From assembly GCF_003955735.1 (NCBI RefSeq), contig NZ_CP034464.1:1426001-1490000 (forward strand): a DNA stretch of 64,000 bases, written 5' to 3'. Source of the stretch: Undibacterium parvum (lineage in GTDB: Bacteria; Pseudomonadota; Gammaproteobacteria; Burkholderiales; Burkholderiaceae_D). The notes beneath the pieces are model-generated. The model had not been told where the DNA came from. It made no database searches and worked only from the letters and a program-made list of their open reading frames with translations. The translations under genes and the position numbers were made by a program. Shown one piece after another: positions 7,668-16,301 of the stretch. How positions within the stretch are numbered: the stretch's first letter is position 1; every line of letters begins with the position of its first letter.

Positions 7668-7726
7668 CTGCTTTTGATCTGGGGTTTGACTTGGCTTTTG
7701 ACTTGGCTTTTGACTCTGCTTTTGAC
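7668..7726 (+). repeat. 12-bp minisatellite (GCTTTTGACTTG units), first tract
   Basis: About five slightly diverged tandem copies of a 12-bp unit near GCTTTTGACTTG. A matching tract precedes composite copy C. Frames through it give Lys/Gln/Ser/Val repeats that I regard as non-genic. Confidence 0.7.
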
Positions 7727-7733
7727 TAGAATT

Positions 7734-8064
7734 CGCATGTGGCGCTGCCAATTGTGCGGGGCGGAAAATGGATCAGAAGTGAAGCTGTCTGAGCGCAGCG
7801 AGTTTGCTTCATTTCCCATTTTACGACCTGCATAATTGGGCATCCCGCAGGGACAGCGACTTTGCGGCGCCTTTTTTGGCATACCTTTTTTGGCGAAGCA
7901 AAAAAGGTATGTAGTTGCCGGTCTACCACCGGCCAGCAATAGCACAACAACCAAAGAAGTCAAAACAAGACCAAGCAACAGCAAATAAAAACACCATCAA
8001 GCCACTGCGCATATCCCATGCGGGCTACAGGCAAGCATGCCCGCAAACCCGCATGGGATATGCG
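7734..8064 (+). repeat. Composite ~330-bp repeat, copy B
   Basis: Nearly identical to copy C (8332-8662) and same orientation; both are 331 bp. The similarity extends leftward through the minisatellite to about 7650. It carries 57-bp palindrome R4 at its right end. Confidence 0.8.
8008..8064. repeat. 57-bp palindromic repeat, copy R4
   Basis: Right end of composite copy B. One of the best copies: the outer ~21-bp arms pair almost perfectly (ATATCCC with GGGATAT). Confidence 0.85.
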
Positions 8065-8149
8065 TGATGGCCGGGTCGATTTTAAAAACCGTTACGGTAT
8101 AGCGAGGTACGTGCGATTACGCCTTGCTAATCGCACCTACCGAGCTAAA

Positions 8150-8237
8150 GTAGGGTGCGCCGTGCGCACCAATGGATAGACAGATACCACAAATATTTGT
8201 AAGGCGAGACATAAACGGTGCGCATGGCGCACCCTAC
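8150..8237. repeat. GTAGGGTGCGC-type inverted repeat
   Basis: Left arm 8150-8170 and right arm 8217-8237 are 21-bp inverted copies differing at one position (GTAGGGTGCGCC / GGCGCACCCTAC). This resembles dispersed GTAGGGTGCGC repeats seen in many proteobacterial genomes. A smaller dyad (GTGCGATTA...TAATCGCAC) lies just left at about 8111-8136. Confidence 0.65.
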
Positions 8238-8266
8238 GTTTGCTCCGAGTTACGGCAATCCGGTGC

Positions 8267-8324
8267 TGCTTTTGACCTGGCTTTTGACCTGGCTTTTGAC
8301 TTGGCTTTTGACTCTGCTTTTGAA
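8267..8324 (+). repeat. 12-bp minisatellite, second tract
   Basis: About five tandem 12-bp units (GCTTTTGACCTG/GCTTTTGACTTG) directly left of composite copy C, at the same relative position as the first tract. Confidence 0.75.
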
Positions 8325-8331
8325 TCGAATT

Positions 8332-8662
8332 CGCATGTGGCGCTGCCAATTGTGCGGGGCGGAAAATGGATCAGAAGTGAAGCTGTTTGAGCGCAGCGAG
8401 TTTGCTTCATTTCCCATTTTACGAGCTGCACAATTGGGCATCCCGCAGGGACAGCGACTTTGCGTCGCCTTTTTTGGCATACCTTTTTTGGCGAAGCAAA
8501 AAAGGTATGTAGTTGCCGGTCTACCACCGGCCAGCAATAGCACAACAACCAAAGAAGTCAAAACAAGACCAAGCAACAGCAAATAAAAACACCATCAAGC
8601 CACTGCGCATATTCCATGCGGGCTACAAGCAAGCATGCTCGCAAACCCGCATGGAATATGCG
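8332..8662 (+). repeat. Composite ~330-bp repeat, copy C
   Basis: Direct repeat of copy B, offset by 598 bp, with only scattered substitutions. Ends with 57-bp palindrome R5. High identity suggests a recent local duplication or gene conversion. Confidence 0.8.
8606..8662. repeat. 57-bp palindromic repeat, copy R5
   Basis: Right end of composite copy C. Relative to R4 both arms changed together (ATATTCC pairs with GGAATAT), a compensatory change that keeps the hairpin. Confidence 0.85.
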
Positions 8663-8700
8663 TGAGCGGCCATGCCATTAAAAATTTTCGGGGTTATTTT

Positions 8701-8896
8701 GACTGTTCAGTCCGCTATACAAAGCCCATCTCCCGCTTGTGGGAGATGGATAGCGATGGGGGTAGTTCAAATTTGTACAACGTACTTCATAGGGCTAAGC
8801 CCATCAGCTACCTGAAGGCTAGCGTTGCTCAATCACCCTCACCCCGGCCCTCTCCCGCCAGCGGGCGAGGGAGTTTTCATCGCTGACTGAATAGCG
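8701..8896. repeat. MITE-like element, copy M2
   Basis: A 196-bp copy with ends GACTGTTCAG and CTGAATAGCG, so the terminal repeats have decayed slightly. It has the full interior (GCTATACAAAGCCC, CTCCCGC hairpin, AGTTCAAATTTG, CTGAAGGCTAGCGTTGCTC, CCCGCCAGCGGGCGAGGGAG) without the nested insertion seen in M3 and M4. Its right end is 5 bp from the stop of the next gene. Confidence 0.75.
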
Positions 8897-8901
8897 ACCA
8901 G

Positions 8902-10203
8902 TTATTCCAATTGCTTAGGGTGGATACGTACCAGCAGGATGCGCGGGCCGTTCATCTTTTTAACTACCGCATCAAACTGCGGGAAGCCTATCTTTTGGCC
9001 TTCTACCGGCAGATCGCCCAGCTTCAACATAATCAGTCCGCCGATAGACTCGACCTCTTCACTATCGAGATCAATGCCCAGCGCTATCCCTAAGGTAAAC
9101 AATGGCAGACTGCCCTTGCCGATCAGGGTGCCATCGTCTAAGGTAGTCCAGTCATTTTCGTTTTGGCGGAACTCGTCGCGGATCTGGCCGACCAGGGCAC
9201 TGAGTAAATTATCCAGCGTCAAAAACCCGACTGGCTTACTGCCTTTATAGCCAACCATGGCGAAATGCGGTGCGCCTTTGCGAAAGCGCCGGAACAATTC
9301 CAGTGCTGGCATATTCGGCGGCACATATTCGACATGGCGCAGATGCTTACTCAGATCACTGAGGGTTTTACCACCTTGCTGCGCGAAAAATAAGTCTTTC
9401 AAGTGCAGCATCCCCAACACGGTTTCATCGTCCTTATCAAAATACGGATAACGGCTAAAACGGTTGCGGGTCGCGGTATCGATGTTTTCTTGTAGCGTCA
9501 GGTTCTTATGCATCGCCACTACTTCATTGATAGGGCGCATCAGATCCGAGATTTCCAGGTCTCCAAAATCGAGCATCTGGGCCATGATGCCCCACTCGTC
9601 CGGAGTCAGATTTTTACTTACATGACTGCCACGCAAAATGAGCTTGAGTTCTTCGGGAGAATAATGGGCATCGCCACCATGTGCGGCATCCAAGCCGGCC
9701 CAGGATAATATTTTATTCGCGCTGTTATTGAGTACCCAGATGACCGGATACATGGCCCAATAAAACACATACAGGGCTGGTGCGGTCCATAAAGAAATTT
9801 TTTCCGGCTGGCGTATCGCCATCGATTTCGGGGCTAATTCACCGATGACGATATGCAAAAAAGAAATCGTGAAGAAAGCGAAAAAGAAGGAAATGCCGTG
9901 CACTAATTTTGGTGCGGTGACCCCCAAGGCGGTCAATAATGGTTCGAGCAAGCGGGCAAAGGCCGGTTCGCCTATCCAACCCAGACCCAAAGATGCCAGC
10001 GTAATCCCTAATTGGCAGGCGGATAAATAGGCATCGAGTTTTTGATGCACGGTCGCCAGCAAACGCGCGCGCACACCACCGGATTTCGCCATACTGCGCA
10101 CCCGGGTCTGCCGCAACTTCACCAGACCGAACTCGGCCGCCACAAAAAAACCATTCAAAACCACCAAAAACAAGGCAGCAATCACAAGCAATAAATTATC
10201 CAA
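8902..10203 (-). CDS. CNNM/CBS/CorC-domain hemolysin-family membrane protein
   Basis: A 433-residue protein with the standard three-part layout of the HlyC/CorC (UPF0053) family. Residues about 1-190 form a DUF21/CNNM membrane domain with four helices and the motifs VVLNGFFVAAEFGLVKLRQTR and IGELAPKS. A CBS pair follows (about 205-335; LMRP...V.M and DETVLGMLHLKDL), then a CorC/HlyC C-terminal domain (about 345-425; GSLPLFTLGIALGI). Members are linked to magnesium or cobalt efflux and ion homeostasis; the hemolysin name is historical. The ATG at 10203 gives the expected length. The neighbours suggest no operon. Confidence 0.92.
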   Translation of the reverse strand: MDNLLLVIAALFLVVLNGFFVAAEFGLVKLRQTRVRSMAKSGGVRARLLATVHQKLDAYLSACQLGITLASLGLGWIGEPAFARLLEPLLTALGVTAPKLVHGISFFFAFFTISFLHIVIGELAPKSMAIRQPEKISLWTAPALYVFYWAMYPVIWVLNNSANKILSWAGLDAAHGGDAHYSPEELKLILRGSHVSKNLTPDEWGIMAQMLDFGDLEISDLMRPINEVVAMHKNLTLQENIDTATRNRFSRYPYFDKDDETVLGMLHLKDLFFAQQGGKTLSDLSKHLRHVEYVPPNMPALELFRRFRKGAPHFAMVGYKGSKPVGFLTLDNLLSALVGQIRDEFRQNENDWTTLDDGTLIGKGSLPLFTLGIALGIDLDSEEVESIGGLIMLKLGDLPVEGQKIGFPQFDAVVKKMNGPRILLVRIHPKQLE

Positions 10204-10481
10204 CTGTACACTTTCTTTTCTGAGAACAAACGCTACTGTAGACTAGATCGGCACGCAGTGCAGCATAATTGCATACTTATCAGCCTTCCATTTAGCATAA
10301 AAATGAGCCAAAGCTCCAGTCACCGATGCCGCAGGCGGGCCGCTGGACTATTGCAAATACGGCATTTGCCCCCATTTAAAAAAGTCGAGATAATGCCGCA
10401 GTAGCGCTGACTAAGCGGCCATGTGCCCCGCCCGCGTGCGAAAATCGAATAGCGATGGATGGCAAACAATAGGAGAGTCCC

Positions 10482-12491
10482 TTGTCAATAGACACTATTC
10501 TGCAACGTATCAGCCTGGCCACCGAGCAAGACCCACAGTATCGCGAGATCGCCTTGTTACGCGAATTAGTGGCCAGCCTAAGGCCAAAAAAAATCGACGA
10601 TGTGGCGCAAGCGAGCGACAATATCCGCGCCCTCTGCTATCTGCTAGAACAACAGCCGGCCTACCAAGTCGCGCTACGTGTGTATCTGTTGCAAGTGTGC
10701 GTCTCGCGTAAATTATTGCACCTGCTGACCGATACGGGCATCACGCAAAACAAGGGATTCTGGGGCGCCGCCTGGCAAACCATGATGGATAAATTTTTAC
10801 CGCCCTTGATCAATGATGACTACATCAAAGATATCTTTGGCCAGTTATTTGAGCACAAACAGGATCATCTCTGGGTGCGCGGGGTTGCGGATAAAATCTG
10901 GCTGGATTTGATCAAGCTGCTGGCTTTTATTCCACAACGCTCTGGCCCTATCTACGCTAGCCTGACAGGCGAAACCTTAAGCGCGGTACAGGTCTTATCG
11001 TATCGCATCAGCGCGATTGGACTGGAATCAGAGTTGGTCAGGAACTATCCTGACATAGAGCGCTTCGAGTCGCCCTTTTTGCGCCAGAACGACGAAGTGA
11101 ATAATTACGTGATTCGCTACAGCAACTCGCTGGTCGACAGCGCGGTGCAGCCAGAAGATGCGGGGCAAATTGAGGTGCTGTTGCTGCAATGCGAAGAGGT
11201 AGTGCAAAAAATACGCCGCATCGCTGCAGTGCAAGGGGTCTCTATCAGCCTGACCAGGTTGCTGCTGCGCCTGACCCAGAGTATTAACCGGCTGCGGCAT
11301 TTACTGACGCTGCTAGACGCCCAGCAATCAGGTGAAGCTGCGCAAATTAGCGTAGACCTGCTCAAGGAATTGGTGCTAGCCGACAACCAGCGGCATAGCC
11401 TGCGCCAATTAGTACGCAGCAATACAGAATTACTCTCGCTGCAAATGACCGAACGCGCCGGTAAAAGCGGTGAGCACTATGTCACGGCTAACCGGGCAGA
11501 ATGGCTAGCCATGCTGTACTCCACCATGGGCGCCGGCTTCATCGTTGGCTTCATGGCGATGATCAAGATTATTTTCGGCACACTAGCCTTAGCACCATTT
11601 GGCTTTGCCCTGCTGTATAGCCTTAATTATTCTACCGGCTTCATTTTGGTACACGTATTGCATTTTACGATAGCCACCAAACAGCCCGCCATGACGGCCG
11701 CCCTGATCGCCAAAGCCATCGATGACGGCAATCAAAAACTCGAAGAACTGGTAGAGCTGATAGTGCGCGTACTGCGCTCACAATTTATTGCCATCATAGG
11801 CAATATCGCACTTGCCATGCCTACCGCCTACGCGATTGCCTGGGCTTGGTATGGCATCTACGGCACGCACTTAGCCAACCCAGAGAAGGCCGCGCATCTA
11901 TTGCATGACATAGATCCGCTGAGTAGCCTGGCACTGCCGCATGCGGCAATTGCCGGGGTCTGCCTGTTTTTGTCCGGTTTGATTTCGGGCTACTACGACA
12001 ATACTGCCAGCTACGCGAATATCCCAGCGCGCCTGCGCCAATTAAATTGGCTAAAGCGTCTGCTCGGTGAGCGCCGCCTGCTCAGCATGACTACCTACAT
12101 AGGAAATAATTTGGGCGCCTTAACTGGTAACCTGTTCTTTGGCATCATGTTAGGCACCATAGGCCAACTCGGTGTGTTTTTCGGACTGCCTATCGATATC
12201 CGTCACATCACCTTCTCTAGCGCGAATTTCTCGTTTGCCTTAGTGGGACTGGATCATCAGATGAGCTGGCAAGTGGTGCTGACTTCATTGACCGGCATCC
12301 TCTTGATAGGTCTGGTGAATTTGGGCGTCAGTTTTACTCTGGCTATGCTGGTCGCATTACGCTCACGCCGGGTCAGCCTGGATCAGGAAAGAACGATCTC
12401 TAGAATGATATGGCGACGCTTTCTATCTGGCCCCAGAGATTTTTTCTTTCCGCCTAAGTCTGAAGCTAAAAGTTCCACACTGACGCACTAA
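10482..12491 (+). CDS. Gcr-family 'site-specific recombinase' (COG4389-type membrane protein)
   Basis: A 669-residue protein of the family annotated as site-specific recombinase Gcr in beta- and gammaproteobacteria. Start is TTG at 10482, supported by AGGAGAG a few bases upstream. The N-terminal ~340 residues are helical and soluble. The C-terminal half has at least five membrane segments (for example GFIVGFMAMIKIIFGTLALA, FIAIIGNIALAMPTAYAIAW, AIAGVCLFLSGLISG and a final LLIGLVNLGVSFTLAMLVAL). I see no Ser- or Tyr-recombinase catalytic motif, so the historical name is doubtful and an integral-membrane function is more likely. Family membership is firm from overall pattern; function is not. 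Confidence 0.8.
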   Translation: MSIDTILQRISLATEQDPQYREIALLRELVASLRPKKIDDVAQASDNIRALCYLLEQQPAYQVALRVYLLQVCVSRKLLHLLTDTGITQNKGFWGAAWQTMMDKFLPPLINDDYIKDIFGQLFEHKQDHLWVRGVADKIWLDLIKLLAFIPQRSGPIYASLTGETLSAVQVLSYRISAIGLESELVRNYPDIERFESPFLRQNDEVNNYVIRYSNSLVDSAVQPEDAGQIEVLLLQCEEVVQKIRRIAAVQGVSISLTRLLLRLTQSINRLRHLLTLLDAQQSGEAAQISVDLLKELVLADNQRHSLRQLVRSNTELLSLQMTERAGKSGEHYVTANRAEWLAMLYSTMGAGFIVGFMAMIKIIFGTLALAPFGFALLYSLNYSTGFILVHVLHFTIATKQPAMTAALIAKAIDDGNQKLEELVELIVRVLRSQFIAIIGNIALAMPTAYAIAWAWYGIYGTHLANPEKAAHLLHDIDPLSSLALPHAAIAGVCLFLSGLISGYYDNTASYANIPARLRQLNWLKRLLGERRLLSMTTYIGNNLGALTGNLFFGIMLGTIGQLGVFFGLPIDIRHITFSSANFSFALVGLDHQMSWQVVLTSLTGILLIGLVNLGVSFTLAMLVALRSRRVSLDQERTISRMIWRRFLSGPRDFFFPPKSEAKSSTLTH

Positions 12492-12618
12492 AGATCAAAA
12501 CAAAATGCGCAATAAAAATAATTTTATGTCATCCCTTTTTGATCTGAGACGTTGTCGGAAGATGCCCTAGAAAAGCTGGGGCTAAGCCGCATAAACACGC
12601 TTTTTTTGAAAGAGAAAA

Positions 12619-13599
12619 ATGATCTATCCGTCCAAAATCAGTATTGCACTATTGAGCCTGACACTCTGCCATGCCGCTTCGGCGCATGAATATTCGGCAC
12701 AACTGAGGGCAAAAAAATATGCCGAAGTAGAGCAAGCGGTCGCGGCAAAACTGGCGGTCGATGCCACCAACCTTGATGCTCTGGTGGCAAAAACCCAGTT
12801 GATCATTCTTGAGGGCAAAGAAAGCCGTCTGGACGAGGCGAGCAAAATCGCGGAAACCTGCATCAGCGCACATCCTCAAAGTTCCGATTGCCATCAAGCC
12901 TTAGGCAATGTTTTAGGCACCAAGGCGATTACTGCGGGCATCATGTCGGCCATGAGTTATGCCGGAAAGATTCGTGACTCCTTCCAAAAGGCCATAGAGC
13001 TGGATGCGCAAAATTACAAGGCCAGAGCCTCGCTTTTGCAGTTCTATTTGCAAGCACCCAGCTTCGTCGGCGGTGGCAAAGGCAAAGCGCAGACTTTGAT
13101 CAAGGAAACCAATCAGCTTAACCCTACAGCAGGCATGCTGATGCAGGCCAATTTTGATCTCAGCGATGAGAAAAATGCCCAGGCTGAAGCACTCGCCTTA
13201 AAAGCCAATACGGCCGGATCAGATGTGTTTTTAGATATGCAAAGAGATGTCTTGGTGAGCCTGGGGCATAGCTATGTACAAGAGAAAAAATTTGCCGATA
13301 GCGAACGCGTTTTTCGCGACCTGAGCCTGCGTTTTCCACATCAAGCCGTAGGTAGTTATGGCATGGGTAAGTCGCTGCAAGAACAAGGCAAACTCAAAGA
13401 AGCCATCTCCTACCTAGAAAAATCCATCAGTATAGAAAACAGTGCGTATGCCTACTATCGGATAGGCCAATGCTGGCAAGCGAGTAAGGACAATGCCAAA
13501 GCCATTCTGGCCTACGAAAAAGCACTCAGCATCAAACCTGAACTACGAAAAAAAATAAAGACGGATGTGGAAGAACAACTGAAAAGTTTGAAAGCCTGA
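12619..13599 (+). CDS. Periplasmic TPR-repeat protein
   Basis: A 326-residue protein with a cleavable signal peptide (MIYPSKISIALLSLTLCHAASA), so exported. The rest is helical with tetratricopeptide repeats; clear TPR-like units lie at about 75-140 (A.KI...C...HP...DC.QALGNV) and 205-320, ending with AKAILAYEKALSIKPELRK. An AGAGAAAAATG context precedes the ATG at 12619. TPRs mediate protein-protein contact; no enzymatic motif is present. It is monocistronic, ending at a strong bidirectional terminator. Confidence 0.8.
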   Translation: MIYPSKISIALLSLTLCHAASAHEYSAQLRAKKYAEVEQAVAAKLAVDATNLDALVAKTQLIILEGKESRLDEASKIAETCISAHPQSSDCHQALGNVLGTKAITAGIMSAMSYAGKIRDSFQKAIELDAQNYKARASLLQFYLQAPSFVGGGKGKAQTLIKETNQLNPTAGMLMQANFDLSDEKNAQAEALALKANTAGSDVFLDMQRDVLVSLGHSYVQEKKFADSERVFRDLSLRFPHQAVGSYGMGKSLQEQGKLKEAISYLEKSISIENSAYAYYRIGQCWQASKDNAKAILAYEKALSIKPELRKKIKTDVEEQLKSLKA

Positions 13600-13631
13600 G
13601 CTGGCTAAACTGGCTAAGCTGTGTTGCAGGG

Positions 13632-13668
13632 CGAAAAAAAAGGAGATTTTTCATCTCCTTTTTTTTCG
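13632..13668. terminator. Bidirectional intrinsic terminator
   Basis: Perfect stem AAAAAAAAGGAGAT / ATCTCCTTTTTTTT around a TTTTTC loop, flanked by A and T tracts, between two convergent genes. It can terminate both. Confidence 0.9.
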
Positions 13669-13684
13669 TCGCTTTTACACAAAA

Positions 13685-14494
13685 TTAAGCCATAGTCCGA
13701 TCAAAACTAGGGATCACTATATGTCTAAATTTATTCGAAAACCTTACTTGTTTCGGCATATGTTTTTTGGCGATATGGCGTGCTACTTCGCGTAGCGTAT
13801 GACTACTCATACGCTCAAAAAAATGCATGATAGATTTCTTTTCAGTTTGCGCATTCACCAAGGATATGAGTTGTTCAGGACTGAGAAAATATTCATACCC
13901 TTTGCCTAGCCGATTCGAGAGTACCGCCTGAGAATCGAGTACCACATAATTATGAAACACTGGCTGCAGCTCACGGCCAAAACGGGTAGGTAGATCCATA
14001 TATCTGAGCAAGCGTTTCAAGGTGATTTTATTACGCTTGAGCTGCTGAATCGGCGAGGGGATGGCGCAGGACTCGGAACGCTCGTCAGTGCTAGTGAAAT
14101 GCCTATCCATACTGAGCGTAATTTTGCGCTCGGCAGTTCTCGATTCGACAATAAATATATGGAAATTATCGGTGATAAACAAATGATCGATATGCAGATG
14201 CCCTTCATCTACAGAAAAACGCAGGTCATGCAAGACCGCCACATCCTGCCTATCTTCAAAAATAGCATTGAAGTCATCAGCCGTCACATAGGTGGCGTCA
14301 ATCGCACTTTGGGTCTTTTTTTTATCCAGAAATAGTTGGCGCTGATCTGAATTGGCGACCAGCTTCAAGCGCGACTCGGCATAATCCAAATGGGTAGGGA
14401 CTGGCTGTAGACGTTTAATAAGCACTAGATTATTCCTGTAGCGATGTTGCCATTGCGATATTTTTTCGCGGCATTTTAAAAATATTTTAATCAT
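13685..14494 (-). CDS. NERD-like (nuclease-related) domain protein
   Basis: A 269-residue protein. Residues about 80-175 fit the NERD pattern: a lead segment DVAVLHDLRF, then HIDHLFITDNFHIFIVESRTAERK, and a downstream PIQQLKRNK segment. The core resembles restriction-endonuclease-like folds in which an Asp and an E.K pair bind metal. Here the expected ETK/ExK is ESR, so catalytic competence is uncertain. No membrane segment or other domain is evident. It is convergent with the TPR gene, sharing its terminator. NERD proteins are often found as accessory or defence-related genes, but no partner is visible here. Confidence 0.65.
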   Translation of the reverse strand: MIKIFLKCREKISQWQHRYRNNLVLIKRLQPVPTHLDYAESRLKLVANSDQRQLFLDKKKTQSAIDATYVTADDFNAIFEDRQDVAVLHDLRFSVDEGHLHIDHLFITDNFHIFIVESRTAERKITLSMDRHFTSTDERSESCAIPSPIQQLKRNKITLKRLLRYMDLPTRFGRELQPVFHNYVVLDSQAVLSNRLGKGYEYFLSPEQLISLVNAQTEKKSIMHFFERMSSHTLREVARHIAKKHMPKQVRFSNKFRHIVIPSFDRTMA

Positions 14495-14745
14495 AACATC
14501 AGATATTCCTTGTAATACTTAGTTACACCTATTTGTCACAATCTGTCACCAGCCACTTACCCGGTACGGCTTATCTAAACACCACTAATTTTTGGTAACT
14601 TGCGTCCACATTTACAAAATACCTCAACAAGTTGCCTCAAGCAGGCCATTTATGTAGCTAACTAGCATCAAAATGAACGCGCAAGCATGACCGCGGCCAG
14701 AATAAGGACTATTGTTATGAATGCACAACACGCTATAAAAAAACC

Positions 14746-16197
14746 ATGGCTTTACGCAAGTCTAATGGCCTACGCCCCCCGATTTTCGCTGCTATTTGTC
14801 TGAGCGGGATACTGCTCGGCTGTCGTACTCAGCCTAGCCATCCCGAGCGCAGCATGCTGGAGACGGCAGCCAGCGAATGGCAAACTGCTTTGCCATCGAC
14901 AGAAAATGCCAGCACGTTGAGCAACTGGTGGGCTAGTTGGAATGACCCTAGCCTGTCCGAACTGCTAGACCTGGCGCAGCAAAATAGCCCAACGATGGCG
15001 CAGGCCAGTGCCCGCATTACTCAGGCACGCGTCACTGCCAGCGCCGCCGGCGCACGCTTATGGCCAAACATGGATTTCAACGCCAGTTATATTCGCGGGC
15101 ACTATCCGCTGCTGCCTAAGGGGGTAGACCAGACGGTGCTGAGCACAGGTCTGGATGCCCGCTGGGAAATTGATCTATTTGGCGCCAATGCAGCGACCCA
15201 CGACAGTCTGCTGGCACGTCTCAGCGCGCGCGAATACGAATGGCATGACGCGCGCATCAGCTTGGCCGCGGAAGTCGCCAATACCTATCTCGCCTTGCGC
15301 AGTTGCGAGGCGCAGACGCAAGACGCGCAAGCAATCTTGAATTCGCAAAAAATCACTCAGCGCCTGTATCAGGAAAAAATTGCGGTCGGTTTTAGCTCTG
15401 CCAATGAGCTGGTGCAGCAAGCGGCCATGCTGGCGAGCGTGACCACGCAAGCGCAACAGCAGCAAAGCGAGTGTGCAATTTTACTCAAATCTCTGGTGGT
15501 CTTGATAGCCCTGCCGGAACCGGAGTTACGCGAAAAACTCACAGCCGGCCATGCCAAATTGCCACAGGCTGGTCAATTTATTGTCGCGAAGCTGCCTATC
15601 GAGGCTTTGCTCAAGCGCCCCGACATGCGTGCCGCCATGCAAAATTTGATGGCAAGCGCGGCGGAGATCGATGCGGCACAGGCACGGCGCTACCCATCGA
15701 TTTCCTTACTCGGCTCTATCAATTTATATGGCATACAAATTTCTGGGCAAACTGCCAATCTCAAGGGCTGGTCATTTGGGCCTAGTCTAAACCTGCCGCT
15801 GTTCGATGCCGGCGCCCGCAAAGCCGATGTAGTGCAGGCACAGGCGCGCCATACAGAAAGCCAAGCTGGTTTTCGGCGGCAAACGCTGATGGCAGTGCAA
15901 GAGACCGAAGTGGCCATGCTCAGACTGGATCTGGCGAATCATCAACTAGAGCAACAGCAACAGATACTCGCTGCGAAAAAATTTGCCTTGCAGGGCACTG
16001 AGGCCGGTTGGAAATTCGGTAGCGTCAGTCTGCTAGAACGAGAAGAAAGCCTGCGTCAGGAACTGGCAGCGCAGAGTATCCAATGGCAATTGCAACGCCT
16101 GCGTGGCAGTGCCTGGATCGCGTTGTATAAGGCGGTCGGTGGTGATTGGCAAGATCCTATTATCGAAGGCAGCGAGAACAAAATAGCCAGCCCTTGA
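14746..16197 (+). CDS. RND efflux outer-membrane factor, NodT/OprM-type lipoprotein
   Basis: A 483-residue outer-membrane channel of the TolC/OprM (NodT) family. It has a lipoprotein signal with lipobox ILLGC (Cys26), then the typical W.....LSELLDLAQQNSPTMAQASARITQAR helix and the repeat counterpart LNLPLFDAGARKADVVQAQARH. The ATG at 14746 gives a proper signal; an ATG at 14717 is in another frame. It is the first gene of a three-gene operon with a membrane-fusion protein and an inner-membrane pump, so it forms the exit duct of that system. Confidence 0.93.
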   Translation: MALRKSNGLRPPIFAAICLSGILLGCRTQPSHPERSMLETAASEWQTALPSTENASTLSNWWASWNDPSLSELLDLAQQNSPTMAQASARITQARVTASAAGARLWPNMDFNASYIRGHYPLLPKGVDQTVLSTGLDARWEIDLFGANAATHDSLLARLSAREYEWHDARISLAAEVANTYLALRSCEAQTQDAQAILNSQKITQRLYQEKIAVGFSSANELVQQAAMLASVTTQAQQQQSECAILLKSLVVLIALPEPELREKLTAGHAKLPQAGQFIVAKLPIEALLKRPDMRAAMQNLMASAAEIDAAQARRYPSISLLGSINLYGIQISGQTANLKGWSFGPSLNLPLFDAGARKADVVQAQARHTESQAGFRRQTLMAVQETEVAMLRLDLANHQLEQQQQILAAKKFALQGTEAGWKFGSVSLLEREESLRQELAAQSIQWQLQRLRGSAWIALYKAVGGDWQDPIIEGSENKIASP

Positions 16198-16301
16198 GCC
16201 ATCGAATCCACCGAACGCATCAAAAGCCGCAATACACCCAACACTGAGCTGATCGCCAGAATTTCCTGGCAGAGCAGCCCGCAACGAAGTGGAGCAGCAT
16301 C

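Noticed and set aside
7134..8586. Several open frames of 70-167 codons in the repeat patch, some with KSQV or QKPG repeats
   Set aside because: They lie in the composite repeats and 12-bp minisatellites, occur in several frames of the same DNA, and lack signals or domains.
7254..8662. CRISPR array suggested by repeated units
   Set aside because: Repeats are long, differently oriented or directly tandem without uniform unique spacers, and no cas genes are present.
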